Part shown: one piece after another, positions 1 to 8,528 of the stretch
Layout: each line of letters opens with the position of its first letter
How positions within the stretch are numbered: position 1 is the stretch's first letter
Assembly (NCBI RefSeq): GCF_000813985.1
Contig: NZ_JWLJ01000012.1
Location: 49,377-113,376, forward strand
Length of the DNA stretch: 64,000 nucleotides
Reading direction: 5' to 3'
DNA from: Ruegeria sp. ANG-R
GTDB taxonomy: Bacteria > Pseudomonadota > Alphaproteobacteria > Rhodobacterales > Rhodobacteraceae
Notes under the pieces: model-generated
The model's input: the letters and a program-made list of their open reading frames with translations, nothing else
The model's database searches: none
What the model was told of the DNA's origin: nothing
Program-made: the position numbers and the translations under genes

Positions 1-2
1 GC

Positions 3-845
3 AAAACACCGCGCCTGCAGGCCGCACCCTCGACAACAACACTGCGGTTTTCAACGCCTCAACCTGCGACGACCCAGATTCTAATTCCGGCAGGGGCGCG
101 GGCTGCAGACGCGGGTGGTCTCGTTCAGTTCGCCACGCAGGCGGCCGTGTTCATCGAGATCGGACAATCGAGCGTGGATATCGCGGCAACGGCCACACAG
201 TCCGGCGTCGCGGCCAACGGTTTTGCTGCCGGGGCTCTTTCCACATTAGTGGACCCGGTGCCGGGGGTCACGGCAGTCACCAACTTGACGGAGACCGGCG
301 GCGGTGCCGAGACAGAAAGCGACGCCCGGTACCGTGAGCGCCTGCCCTTGGCTTTCGAGCGGATCGGTGATGGATTGAACCGGGAACGCTATGTGGCGGA
401 TGTGTTGGGTTGGAATGCGCGCTGCATCGATGTCCATGTCGCCCGGCCTCAGCCTGGTCATGTCGATATCTACCCGCTGATGGATACTGGCGCGCCGAAC
501 TCTGAAGAGACCGTATCCCTGTTGTCTGTCTTCAACGAGAGCAACACCCATCAGGGTGATTTTATCCAGATAAAGCCGCCCACAGCGCACGATTTCACCA
601 TTGAGCTGACATTAGTGGTTTCAAACCCGGAGGCCGCGACTGAGGCCGAAGAAGCGGTCCAGGGCGTTTTGGACGAATGGGAACGCAGCTTGGGTGGCTA
701 CATTGCGCCGTCCGAACTGACCGATGCCGCCCGCGACATTATCGGCGTAGTTGACGCCGATGTGACCAATCAGAACTTTGCGACGGTTGCAGCAACGTCC
801 TGGCGCAGCTGCACAGCGCTGCAGGTTGTGGTGGTGACAGTCTGA
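3..845 (+). CDS. J: Phage baseplate assembly protein J, 5'-truncated by the window edge
   Basis: The reading frame is open from the first bases of the window without a stop, so the gene begins upstream. A GTG at 147 is an internal codon rather than a convincing start. The visible part includes the stretch 'IPAGARAADAGGLVQFATQ', typical of the N-terminal half of baseplate J (gpJ) proteins, and 'ETESDARYRERL', typical of the middle. In P2-like phages gpJ forms the edge of the baseplate and connects to the tail fibres. Its stop overlaps the start of the next gene (TGATG), and the order J-I-fibre-fibre assembly is that of P2. Family assignment is by motif and context. Confidence 0.85.
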   Translation, partial: KTPRLQAAPSTTTLRFSTPQPATTQILIPAGARAADAGGLVQFATQAAVFIEIGQSSVDIAATATQSGVAANGFAAGALSTLVDPVPGVTAVTNLTETGGGAETESDARYRERLPLAFERIGDGLNRERYVADVLGWNARCIDVHVARPQPGHVDIYPLMDTGAPNSEETVSLLSVFNESNTHQGDFIQIKPPTAHDFTIELTLVVSNPEAATEAEEAVQGVLDEWERSLGGYIAPSELTDAARDIIGVVDADVTNQNFATVAATSWRSCTALQVVVVTV

Positions 846-1513
846 TGACCCGATATTGGCCCGATAACAAACTTGACCGCATCACGCCGCCACAAGTCTT
901 GGATGAACGCGGTTCGGCCTATCTAAGAGCGTTAAACGAGATCATCGGCGATCAGCCGATTACCGCTTTTCAGGTTAAGGATGCCGAAACCTGCCCGACC
1001 GAGGCGCTGCCTGCGCTGATCGCCGAATATTCAATGCAGGAGTTCATCGACCCCGATCTGCCCGAGGCCATCCAACGTCGTATCCTGAAGAATGCTTGGC
1101 TCCTGCAGTCGCTTGAAGGATATGATGCTGGCGTCAAATTCGGGCTCAGCCTGTTGGGCATGACGGCAATCATCGAGCAGTGGTATCAGCAGCAACCGAT
1201 GGGAGCGCCTAATACCCACCGCCTGACGATCATGATCGATGACGTCATTGATCCCGATGGTGATGGGTATTTCTCCGAGGGGCAGACACGCGCCACGCTG
1301 AAGATGGTCGAGGCAACCAAGCGCTGGTCACAGGACAGCGAAATCCGCATTGGCATTCCTGCACGGCCGCCAGTTTATGCCGGTGTTTTTGCTCTGACGC
1401 ATATCAAGGCGATTGCCAGCGCTCAGCTCGACCCGCCGCCGGTTCTGGATACCGCCGCCCGGATGGCCGTGGCCCCAATCACCCGCATCACTTCAATCGT
1501 AAACACCGCGTAA
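845..1513 (+). CDS. I: Phage tail protein I (P2 gpI-like)
   Basis: The 222-residue product has features of P2 gpI-type tail proteins: the early 'DQPITAFQVKDAETCP' segment and 'EYSMQEFIDPDLPEAIQR', where gpI proteins usually read as a short acidic or proline stretch followed by 'KR.ll..ai..hr.KGT'. It is a structural baseplate protein working with gpJ. The start codon overlaps the gpJ stop by one base, indicating translational coupling. It sits between baseplate J and the tail fibre, the expected place in P2-like tail modules. The C-terminal part (from about residue 170) is alanine-rich and less conserved. Function rests on context as much as on sequence. Confidence 0.75.
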   Translation: MTRYWPDNKLDRITPPQVLDERGSAYLRALNEIIGDQPITAFQVKDAETCPTEALPALIAEYSMQEFIDPDLPEAIQRRILKNAWLLQSLEGYDAGVKFGLSLLGMTAIIEQWYQQQPMGAPNTHRLTIMIDDVIDPDGDGYFSEGQTRATLKMVEATKRWSQDSEIRIGIPARPPVYAGVFALTHIKAIASAQLDPPPVLDTAARMAVAPITRITSIVNTA

Positions 1514-1525
1514 GGAAACGCACAC

Positions 1526-2674
1526 ATGGCCCAATTCGCCATCATGACCCAGACCGGGCGCAACAAGGAAGCTGCGGCTCTTGCGGGCGGCACTACATTG
1601 TCCATCACCGAGATCGCGTGGGGTGACGGCGACCGTATTCCAGGCGGCAATGAGACCAGATTGCAGAACGAACAAGGCCGCAAAACAATTCAAGGTAGCG
1701 GTACGGTCGCCGACGCTCTCAATACCGCCTTCTTCGAGATCCTTCTCGATGTGGAAGAAGGGCCCTTCATCATCCGGGAATCTGGTCTCTTTGACGAGGA
1801 TGGTGATCTGATTGCCATTGCTCACTACGACCCGCCGGTAAACAAGCCAAAGGACACCGTGTCTGCTCTGGTGCGCATCCACGTGGTGTTCTCGGATCTG
1901 CAGAATCTTGTCCTTCAGGTACAGGGCACTGATGCCTACGTGCCTGTAGAACGTCAGATTATTGCGGGCACAGGTTTAACTGGTAGTGGTGATCTGGCTG
2001 CTGACCGGACTTTGGCTGTTAACTTCGCCTCTCTGGCTCAGGCCCGCGCCGGTCTGGCTACGGATCTGGTGATTAACCCGGCTGCACTGCGGGCATTGCT
2101 TGACGATATGCTGAATGGTGCACCGGGTGCATTGGACACATTCAATGAACTTGCTGAAGCGCTCGGCGATGATCCGAACTTTGCAGCAACCATCCTTGAT
2201 GAACTGAGAAAGGCATCGCCAATCGGCGAGGTCAAAATCTGGACCGATGACACCGCGCCATATGGCAGCCTTGAAGGGGACCGAGCCACCTATCTGCGCG
2301 CTGATTACCCCTTGCTCTGGGCATATATTCAGACCTCGGCGATGTACGATCCAACTGGAGCAATTGTCTATATGTTCGGCCCAGGCGATGGGGCGACCAG
2401 TTTTGACATGCCTGAAACACGCGGTGAGTTCCTGCGGTTCTGGGATCATGGACGCGGCGTGGATGCTGGACGACTACTTGGCTCATGGCAGGCTGACGAG
2501 TTCAGGTCGCACACCCACACCTATGTCCGCTCCAACAGTAACAATGCGTCTTACGACGTCACCAATGAAGAATCCGGCAACAAGGGAACGTACAACACGA
2601 ACTCTGGTGCCGCTGGCGGCGATGAAACCCGTCCCCGTAGCGTAGCCTACATGGCTGTTTTCCGGGCTTACTGA
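1526..2674 (+). CDS. Phage tail fibre / tail-collar protein
   Basis: The product has 382 residues. Residues 1 to about 135 match the phage tail-fibre N-terminal domain that attaches to the baseplate ('AIMTQTGRNKEAAALAGGT', 'GPFIIRESGLFDEDGDLIA'). A short linker ('IIAGTGLTGSGDL') and an alpha-helical spacer ('NPAALRALLDDMLNGAPGAL') follow. The C-terminal part is a tail-collar type domain with 'DMPETRGEFLRFWDHGRG', 'SHTHTY' and a closing 'GGDETRPRSVAYMAVFRAY'. Such fibres bind the host surface. The gene starts 12 bases after gene I behind 'AAGGAAAC' and is followed by a fibre-assembly gene, the usual pair. It is compact compared with long coliphage fibres. Confidence 0.85.
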   Translation: MAQFAIMTQTGRNKEAAALAGGTTLSITEIAWGDGDRIPGGNETRLQNEQGRKTIQGSGTVADALNTAFFEILLDVEEGPFIIRESGLFDEDGDLIAIAHYDPPVNKPKDTVSALVRIHVVFSDLQNLVLQVQGTDAYVPVERQIIAGTGLTGSGDLAADRTLAVNFASLAQARAGLATDLVINPAALRALLDDMLNGAPGALDTFNELAEALGDDPNFAATILDELRKASPIGEVKIWTDDTAPYGSLEGDRATYLRADYPLLWAYIQTSAMYDPTGAIVYMFGPGDGATSFDMPETRGEFLRFWDHGRGVDAGRLLGSWQADEFRSHTHTYVRSNSNNASYDVTNEESGNKGTYNTNSGAAGGDETRPRSVAYMAVFRAY

Positions 2675-2685
2675 GGAGCGTGACT

Positions 2686-3411
2686 ATGAAGATTTATGAG
2701 TATGATCAGCAGGGCGTATTCCTCGGCGAACGTGCAGCCCGTCGCGATCCCCGCAACCCTGAGCGCTGGGTGATCCCCGGCAACACCACAACAGACCCCT
2801 TGCCTGAACCCGAAGAGGGTAAGTGGCCCAAGCGCGAGAACGACGCCTGGACGATGGTGGAAGATCACCGGGGCGAGACTTACTGGCGCGCGGATCGTTC
2901 CGAACATGTCGTGACTGATCTCGGTCCACTGCCGGATGGGGCACTGGAAGCGATGCCCGCACTGACACTTGAAGAACGCAAGGCTGCTGCGATTTCCGAA
3001 GCCTTCGGCATCGCTATCGATATCCGCAAGCAAGTTGCAAGAAACGTCCACATCGTGCGGGCGATTTCATGGGTCAACAAGGTGCCCTATGCGCTGATGT
3101 GGAAGGCGCATGAGGACGGTGGCGACGAAAACGGGCCGCTTGCCGCTATTGCTGCCGAAGCACAAGCCGGGTTCCAGATCGAGGCGGATGTAAAGGGCAC
3201 AACCGCCATCGCCCTGCGGGATCGCACCATCGAGAAGAACGCCAAGTTTTTCCGCGCAACTCAGTTGGTCGAGGGCATGGAAGGCTTGGCCGAGACCATC
3301 ATTCCAGCCGCCGAGAATGACGAGCAGTACTCTGCTGCCGTCGCGCAATTGCAGTCCCTTCAAGTGCAGGCAATGGAGCAACTGAAAGCTATCACTGGTG
3401 AGAGTAACTGA
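2686..3411 (+). CDS. Tail fibre assembly-like protein
   Basis: I place the start at ATG 2686, seven bases after the GGAG of 'GAGGAG'; a GTG at 2680 would sit on top of that ribosome site. The 241-residue product begins 'MKIYEYDQQGVFLGE', with a conserved proline/glutamate stretch and 'ENDAWTMVEDHRGETYW', as in the DUF4376 and tail-fibre-assembly proteins that follow fibre genes in prophages. The C-terminal half is alpha-helical and rich in Ala/Glu. Such proteins help fold or trimerise the fibre. The next gene overlaps its stop by one base. Confidence 0.7.
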   Translation: MKIYEYDQQGVFLGERAARRDPRNPERWVIPGNTTTDPLPEPEEGKWPKRENDAWTMVEDHRGETYWRADRSEHVVTDLGPLPDGALEAMPALTLEERKAAAISEAFGIAIDIRKQVARNVHIVRAISWVNKVPYALMWKAHEDGGDENGPLAAIAAEAQAGFQIEADVKGTTAIALRDRTIEKNAKFFRATQLVEGMEGLAETIIPAAENDEQYSAAVAQLQSLQVQAMEQLKAITGESN

Positions 3412-3821
3412 TGCGTCGCCCGTCTTTCTCCGATCTGACCCCGGCGCAGCAGGGCAATTTCGGCAATGGCGTGGGGCCATATTGGTTGCCCGCCAGTGCC
3501 CGCCGCTGGATCACCAAAACCGCCAGTTGGTTCTTTCGCAGTGCCAGTTGGCGGCACCATGATTTTGGCTATGCCGTCGGCGGCGACCGTTGGGACCGCG
3601 CCCGCTGTGACTGGAAGTTCCTGCAGGCCATGCTGCGCGATGCGGTGACACAGGATGGAGGGCCTATTGCTCCCGCTGTTGTATGGCTGGTTCTTGCATC
3701 TGAGGCTGCTGTGCTAAGCCTGCTCTTCTACCTCGCCGTTCGCATTGGCGGGCAGTTCGGCAGCTTTGAATATCGCGACCAATATGCATCGCTCGAAGAG
3801 GTGCTGGAGGCGTACCGCTAA
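3411..3821 (+). CDS. Small phage membrane protein with an HD...C-D motif
   Basis: This 136-residue protein of unknown family starts on the last base of the preceding stop (TGATG), so it belongs to the tail operon. A central motif 'HHDFGYAVGGDRWDRARCD' (about residues 44-62) recalls the HD-centred catalytic helix of phospholipase-A2-like proteins and small tail-associated enzymes of phages. Residues about 85-112 ('AVVWLVLASEAAVLSLLFYL') form one clear membrane-spanning helix. The combination would suit a membrane-tethered lysis or superinfection function, but that is inference only. The hydrophilic C-terminus ends in an acidic stretch. Confidence 0.6.
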   Translation: MRRPSFSDLTPAQQGNFGNGVGPYWLPASARRWITKTASWFFRSASWRHHDFGYAVGGDRWDRARCDWKFLQAMLRDAVTQDGGPIAPAVVWLVLASEAAVLSLLFYLAVRIGGQFGSFEYRDQYASLEEVLEAYR

Positions 3822-3912
3822 AGCGGAGGCACGGGTGGCGGGCACCACCCATAACCACGGGGAATAGTCTCACTCACCCCCGCCGACCCGACACTCATCA
3901 AGGCCGCCCGCA

Positions 3913-3926
3913 CTCATGATCATGAG
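3913..3926. promoter_or_regulatory. 14-bp perfect palindrome upstream of the methylase
   Basis: CTCATGATCATGAG is a perfect palindrome 30 bases before the methylase start. It contains TGATCA, hence an internal GATC. It could be an operator, possibly sensitive to the methylation state of GATC. This is inference from position only. Confidence 0.35.
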
Positions 3927-3956
3927 ATGTAGGCATATGGAACGATTCGAGAACAA

Positions 3957-4766
3957 ATGTCAAAGCATGACATCAACCAAACCAATCCTGTCGCCCCTTG
4001 GTTGGGCGGTAAGCGCAATCTGGCAAAACGCATCTGCGCCATCATCGACGCGGATCCGCACCTGACCTACGCCGAACCATTCGTCGGCATGGGCGGCATC
4101 TTCCTGCGCCGTCGCAAACAGGCCAAAGCCGAGTTCATCAATGATGCCCAGCGCGACGTCTACAACCTGTTCCGCGTCCTGCAGGAACACTATGTCGCAT
4201 TTCTGGATTTGTTGCGGTTTCAGCTGACGACGCAGGCCAATTTCCTTCGTTTGCTCGAAACCGATCCGTCAACGCTAACCGATATGCAGCGCGCGGCTCG
4301 CTTCCTTTACCTTCAGCGCACAGCATTTGGTGGCAAGATCTCGGGACGGAACTTCGGCCTTTCAGCTGATCGGCCAGCCCGTTTCAATCTGACGACGCTG
4401 GAGCCGGATCTTGAGGCGTTGCACAGCCGTCTGTCTGGCGTCACCATCACCTGCATGGATTATGCCGACTTTATCCGGCGTATCGACCGGCCGAGTGCCC
4501 TGTTCTACCTCGATCCGCCCTACTGGGGCTGCGAAGGCGACTATGGCAAGGCACTGTTTGATCGGAGCGCATTCGACCAGATGGCGAGACAGCTCAGCGG
4601 CATTCGGGGGCGGTTCATCATGTCGATCAACGATGTGCCGGAGATCCGCGAGATATTCGGCGGGTTCTATCTGCAAGAGGTCGAAACCACCTATACCGTC
4701 GGAAGGTCCAACGACGCGCGTGGCGCTCGGGCCGAGCTGCTGATCAGCAACTTTGATCGGAGTTAG
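3957..4766 (+). CDS. D12-class DNA adenine N6-methyltransferase (Dam-like)
   Basis: The product has 269 residues and transfers a methyl group from S-adenosylmethionine to adenine in DNA. Motif I for cofactor binding is 'YAEPFVGMGG' near residue 40; the catalytic motif IV is 'DPPYWG' near residue 183. An N-terminal 'PWLGGKRNLAKRI' is the alpha-class hallmark. No restriction endonuclease is beside it, so it is an orphan methylase, common in prophages for shielding phage DNA or altering host regulation. It is separated from the tail genes by 135 bases that include a 14-bp palindrome. The target sequence cannot be read from the gene. Confidence 0.9.
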   Translation: MSKHDINQTNPVAPWLGGKRNLAKRICAIIDADPHLTYAEPFVGMGGIFLRRRKQAKAEFINDAQRDVYNLFRVLQEHYVAFLDLLRFQLTTQANFLRLLETDPSTLTDMQRAARFLYLQRTAFGGKISGRNFGLSADRPARFNLTTLEPDLEALHSRLSGVTITCMDYADFIRRIDRPSALFYLDPPYWGCEGDYGKALFDRSAFDQMARQLSGIRGRFIMSINDVPEIREIFGGFYLQEVETTYTVGRSNDARGARAELLISNFDRS

Positions 4767-4776
4767 TCAAGTGGGT

Positions 4777-5076
4777 TCAATCTGCCGACGCTACGCATTT
4801 CGTTACATGATCTTCCATGTCGTCAAATATCTGCTGAATACGGTCAAAAATAAACTCTGTAATTTCCGGCGCATTCTCATTGCCCTCAGTAAGGGCAAGT
4901 ATAGTGTCTCTTGCGTGCTCCATCGCAAAGGTACGAAGCCTGGAAAAATCGTACCCCTCAGGGCTGATCTTCTGCAGTTCTTTCGCCATTTCCTTCTCAA
5001 GGCCGAGGTGCAAGGCAAACTCGACGTAATTTTGAAGGACCGCATCAAGATCAACAAACTTCCGTTGGCCGAACAT
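4777..5076 (-). CDS. Hypothetical protein, 99 aa, opposite strand within the prophage
   Basis: I do not recognise this family. The product is acidic and predicted largely alpha-helical ('LGLEKEMAKELQKISPEG', 'EITEFIFDRIQQIFDDMED'). A GGGAGAG ribosome site stands five bases before the ATG. The amino-acid composition is that of a normal soluble protein, whereas the overlapping frame on the other strand is basic and Leu/Lys/Arg-rich without a good ribosome site. It is transcribed against the tail genes, as phage morons often are. Confidence 0.5.
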   Translation of the reverse strand: MFGQRKFVDLDAVLQNYVEFALHLGLEKEMAKELQKISPEGYDFSRLRTFAMEHARDTILALTEGNENAPEITEFIFDRIQQIFDDMEDHVTKCVASAD

Positions 5077-5295
5077 GCCGCTCTCCCAATAGTCGAATCA
5101 GAAATCCGGAGCGTTTTATCATGAGGAAAGAGTTCCCAGAACCCGCCGAGATGAATTTGCTTGGCCGCGCCGAGGCAAAGCAAACACAGGAGAACCGATT
5201 ACACGAAGTTTGGCGTGTTGCACATCAAACGGGCTGACCATGTTTGCGCTGCGGCAAGCCATCAGCAGGGCACTCGACACTTGAGGAAATTACCA

Positions 5296-5658
5296 ATGAG
5301 CCAGGTTCCAAATTACAATTTCCAGATCAGGGTAGGAAACACCGGCACGCTGAAGTCTCGTGACGGTCTTGTCCTGCGCTTTCTGGCAAAAGATCAGCCA
5401 TTTGATCTCACTGGGTCGGAGATCCACTTTTTTGCCAGCGGTGGTGGTGGGCTTTGGTTGCATTGGCAGGAAGGCGAACATCTAACGATCAAACCAGATG
5501 AAGGTATCATAGCACTGCCATTCCGGGAGCCGAGCCTATTCCGAAATGTGCCGCGCGGGCAACTAGTTCGTTACGAAATCGAGCGCCGTTTCGATGGTCA
5601 CCAGCGCTGTCTGCTCGAAGGTGCCATTACGTTGGTGCGAGGAATCGACAATGACTGA
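5296..5658 (+). CDS. Phage hypothetical protein, BppU-like N-terminal fold
   Basis: I place the start at ATG 5296 after TGAGGAAA; the frame is open further upstream but without a ribosome site. The 120-residue product has a segment 'DQPFDLTGSEIHFFASG' that resembles the beta-sandwich N-terminus of baseplate upper proteins (BppU), which link receptor-binding proteins to the baseplate. Eight bases overlap the next gene, a collagen-repeat fibre, so the two are probably translated together and assemble together. The assignment is by loose motif resemblance and context. Confidence 0.6.
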   Translation: MSQVPNYNFQIRVGNTGTLKSRDGLVLRFLAKDQPFDLTGSEIHFFASGGGGLWLHWQEGEHLTIKPDEGIIALPFREPSLFRNVPRGQLVRYEIERRFDGHQRCLLEGAITLVRGIDND

Positions 5659-6700
5659 AATCAAAACAATTGAGGTTGCTCATGACGCCGGGCCGACAGT
5701 TGTGGAAATCCACTTGCCCGCAAGCACAGAAATTCCCACTGGCACGCAACCCGGCGAAGCCGGGCCCAAAGGGGACAAGGGCGATCCGGGGTCAGTAGGT
5801 CCTTCAGGACCGCAAGGTATTGCCGGACATTCAGCTTATGAGATAGCCCGTACGCATGGCTTTATCGGAACAGTTACCGCCTGGCTAACCTCTCTCAAGG
5901 GGGAGCGGGGCGAAAGGGGCGCTGAAGGACCTGCAGGTCCAGAGGGTGCAAAAGGCGACCAAGGCGAGCCCGGCGCAATCGGACCTCGTGGCCTCAAAGG
6001 AGATGTGGGGCCGGAAGGTTCGCACGGCATTCAAGGACCAAAAGGTGACAAAGGTGATCAGGGGCCGGAAGGGCCAATGGGTCCTGCCGGGTCAGATGGC
6101 GGTCCAGGCCCTGTCGGGCCCATAGGGCCAAAGGGAGAAAAAGGCGATACCGGAGAAAACGGTGGACCCGGTCCAGCTGGTGGACGTGGTGAGAAGGGAG
6201 AGACCGGTCCTGCTGGCACAGATGGTCAAGACGGTCAAAAAGGCGACCCCGGTGCAGGTGTTGCGCCAGGCGGAGCAGTAGGTCAGATTCTGGCCAAGGC
6301 GTCAGAAGCTGACCATGATACGCATTGGGTTGACCCGCCTTCAGGAAGCGGTGGTGGTGCACCTACTGCAAAGACCATCCTTGATGTGGTCTGGCCCGTT
6401 GGAATGATCGTTCCTTTTTTTGACGCCTCTGACCCCAATGCACGTTATCCCGGCACCAGTTGGGAACGCCGTGATGATCTGGCCGACCGCTATCTGGTTG
6501 CTGGACAAAATGGGGGCAGCTTGGCAGCCGAGAGCGATATGAACCGCACATTACCTGCGCCGACAATCACTAACTCTGCACGCGGCAACAGGGGGACGAC
6601 AGTTAACGTCGTCCGAAACTTCAATTTTAATGGTGCAGCGATCGATCTAACCCACAGCCACGCGTCGGTCACAGTCGCAGTCTGGCAACGCACGGCGTAG
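5651..6700 (+). CDS. Collagen-repeat phage tail fibre-like protein
   Basis: The 349-residue product contains two blocks of Gly-X-Y collagen repeats (about residues 30-62 and 85-200), rich in GPKGDKGD-type triplets. A short module 'SAYEIARTHGFIGTVTAWL' interrupts them; it recurs in collagen-like phage proteins. After a linker with 'GQILAKASEADHDTHW', the C-terminal domain 'WPVGMIVPFFDASDPNARY' plus 'GTSWERR' resembles tail-collar/receptor-binding domains. The protein should trimerise through the collagen rods and display a C-terminal head. The start overlaps the upstream gene by eight bases. It is the second fibre-type gene in the module. Confidence 0.85.
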   Translation: MTEIKTIEVAHDAGPTVVEIHLPASTEIPTGTQPGEAGPKGDKGDPGSVGPSGPQGIAGHSAYEIARTHGFIGTVTAWLTSLKGERGERGAEGPAGPEGAKGDQGEPGAIGPRGLKGDVGPEGSHGIQGPKGDKGDQGPEGPMGPAGSDGGPGPVGPIGPKGEKGDTGENGGPGPAGGRGEKGETGPAGTDGQDGQKGDPGAGVAPGGAVGQILAKASEADHDTHWVDPPSGSGGGAPTAKTILDVVWPVGMIVPFFDASDPNARYPGTSWERRDDLADRYLVAGQNGGSLAAESDMNRTLPAPTITNSARGNRGTTVNVVRNFNFNGAAIDLTHSHASVTVAVWQRTA

Positions 6701-6838
6701 CGGTATGCGATCAGCAATGCCGCATTTGAAGTCCTCATCCAAATGACCAGACGAAAGGAACAAGATTTGCAGTTTAACTATGAGCACTGGCGTCGGCACG
6801 GTATCGTCGGGCATCTCTTCCACCTGAGAATCGCCGAC

Positions 6839-7219
6839 ATGCAAAACGACATCGAGCTAACACGCAAAATCCTCATTGCCATCCGAGAAAAGGATAATTT
6901 GCGTCCCGCTCCAATCCAAGTACCGGGCTATGAACCAGTTTTGGTGATGCGGCATGTAATACGCCTGCATGATGATGGAATGATCGAAGGAACCGTGTCC
7001 GAAGCCCTCGGAATGGAAGCGCCATTGGTCTTTGTGAGCGATATGACCACTGCGGGGCATAATTTTTTGGCCGCAATAGAGCAGCAAGACATTTGGAACA
7101 GGCTAAACAGCACCCTCAACCCCGCAGAGTTGGCAGCTTTCTCACTGCGGGAGATCGCAGGTCTTGCCAAAGAACTGGCACTGGCTGCCGCCAAAAAGAA
7201 GCTGGGGCTAAGTGAATAA
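6839..7219 (+). CDS. DUF2513-family protein
   Basis: The start at ATG 6839 gives 'MQNDIELTRKILIAIRE', which fits the usual beginning of DUF2513 proteins (M-x-R-D-M-D-L-x-R-x-I-L). An in-frame ATG at 6743 would add 32 residues; neither has a strong ribosome site. The product has 126 residues with the family's central 'HVIRLHDDGMIEG' and 'TTAGHNFLAAIEQQDIWNR' (GH-F-L-x-x-I). The biochemical role of the family is unknown; members are scattered in prophages and islands. It is the last prophage gene before the tRNA. Confidence 0.7.
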   Translation: MQNDIELTRKILIAIREKDNLRPAPIQVPGYEPVLVMRHVIRLHDDGMIEGTVSEALGMEAPLVFVSDMTTAGHNFLAAIEQQDIWNRLNSTLNPAELAAFSLREIAGLAKELALAAAKKKLGLSE

Positions 7220-7399
7220 TACCACTGCCAATAACCACGCCGCTGTCTGCCAATAGTCGCGCCGCGCTACAACAGGACAGTCGTTAGTGCTGGGTTAGAA
7301 TCCTTGCTGCCGGGCTGGTGTCCCGTTGCAGTCTCGGCGGGAAACCCGCAGGGATGATTTTAGTCGTTGATCGCAACTACTTAATTTTTAAGGAGAATT

Positions 7400-7476
7400 T
7401 GGTAGCGGAGGAGGGACTTGAACCCCCGACACGCGGATTATGATTCCGCTGCTCTAACCAACTGAGCTACTCCGCC
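7400..7476 (-). tRNA. tRNA-Met (CAT), elongator type
   Basis: Read on the minus strand, the 77-base cloverleaf begins GGCGGAGTAGCTCAG and ends with an encoded CCA at 7402-7400. The anticodon arm is GCGGA-ATCATAA-TCCGC, with anticodon CAT, and the T arm contains GGTTCAAGTCC. The 5' end GGCGGAG is that of alphaproteobacterial elongator Met. Initiator tRNA would begin CGCGGGG, and tRNA-Ile2 would begin GGGCCCT. The 3' end faces the prophage, as expected if the phage integrated at this tRNA. Confidence 0.9.
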
Positions 7477-7559
7477 GCAAGTGTCAGGCGATTTAAGCGA
7501 GAGGCCGGGTCGGGTCAAGAGGGAAAACACGCCTGCAGAGATTCTTTGGATTATCTTGT

Positions 7560-8528
7560 TCAGGCATCAACGTTCGTCGCCTCAGCAGTGTTTTTTTCAG
7601 CAATCCGCCGGATGAAATCGGCGCATATATCGGGCGTCGTGATAAGGATCATGTGTCCACGATTTTCCAGAATGCTTGATGTCAGGCCGTATTCGGTCAT
7701 GGATGCTCCGTGTACGTCTGCCGCCAATACCGGGTCTTCGGCGCCGAACAGAATGCCTCCGCCCACTCGCAGGTTCTTGTAACGTCGGCTGAGGGGGCCA
7801 AGGCTGGTTTCGACGCCGATCACGTCTTGCGAAGCGGTGATAAAGGCTGAGGGCCGCAGTCCGAGCGCGCCGCCCGCGCGATCCAGAAAATCTGCGGGGG
7901 GCGGTTCCGGGGCGAAGACATCACGCAGCACCAACGGTGCGGTTTTGCGGGCCAGCGGTACCGCGATGGTGTGGCCGATCAGATTTCGCAGCCATCCGGT
8001 GCGAATCTCCAACGGTTTGAAGACAGCGGGCGTTCCGGGCAGTTCCCGCGTAAGGGGGGCCAGTAAGGCCAGCGCACGGGTTTCATCGGGATAGTCCAGC
8101 GCCATGGCCAAGGCAACCGCGCCGCCCAGCGAATGCCCCACCAGAACGGCGTTCTCAACGCCTTTCACGTCGAGGAACTCGTGGATCATGCGGGCCTGTT
8201 CGGGCAGGGCGGCAAGCTCTGCGGAATCGCGTGTGGAATAGCCACAGCCGGGGCGGTCCACTGCGAGAACATGAAAGTCGTTGGCGAGGTCATCCATGAG
8301 CGCATACGTGAAATGCTGTAACTGCCCGGACAACCCGTGAATCATGACGATGGTCGGATTGGCGGGATCGCCTTTCTCGACGTAATGAACGCTGCCTCCA
8401 TCCACGGGAACGATCTGACCCAGTTGCGGTACCATCTCTGTGCCCTGCCGGGTAAGGCGGCGGGTCCAGAGCGCCATCGTCAACAGGAAGGCGGCCAGAA
8501 GACCGGCAATCGTCAACACTATGGTCAT
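7560..8528 (-). CDS. Alpha/beta-fold hydrolase, membrane-anchored
   Basis: The product has 322 residues. An N-terminal hydrophobic helix (residues 3-20) acts as an anchor or uncleaved signal. The oxyanion-loop sequence 'MIHGLSG' is near residue 62, the nucleophile elbow is 'GHSLGG' (Ser133), and a catalytic His is near 292 ('NRGHMI'). It hydrolyses ester or related bonds. Its ATG overlaps by four bases the stop of the upstream Baeyer-Villiger monooxygenase, so the two are co-translated. A natural reading is that the monooxygenase makes an ester from a ketone and this enzyme cleaves it. The substrate is unknown. Confidence 0.85.
   Translation of the reverse strand: MTIVLTIAGLLAAFLLTMALWTRRLTRQGTEMVPQLGQIVPVDGGSVHYVEKGDPANPTIVMIHGLSGQLQHFTYALMDDLANDFHVLAVDRPGCGYSTRDSAELAALPEQARMIHEFLDVKGVENAVLVGHSLGGAVALAMALDYPDETRALALLAPLTRELPGTPAVFKPLEIRTGWLRNLIGHTIAVPLARKTAPLVLRDVFAPEPPPADFLDRAGGALGLRPSAFITASQDVIGVETSLGPLSRRYKNLRVGGGILFGAEDPVLAADVHGASMTEYGLTSSILENRGHMILITTPDICADFIRRIAEKNTAEATNVDA

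Noticed and set aside
4753..5124. Plus-strand frame of 123 codons after the methylase
   Set aside because: It overlaps the minus-strand 99-aa frame, which has the better ribosome site and a more natural protein composition.
7400..7476. Initiator tRNA or tRNA-Ile2 with CAT anticodon
   Set aside because: The acceptor stem GGCGGAG matches elongator Met; the other two have different 5' ends.
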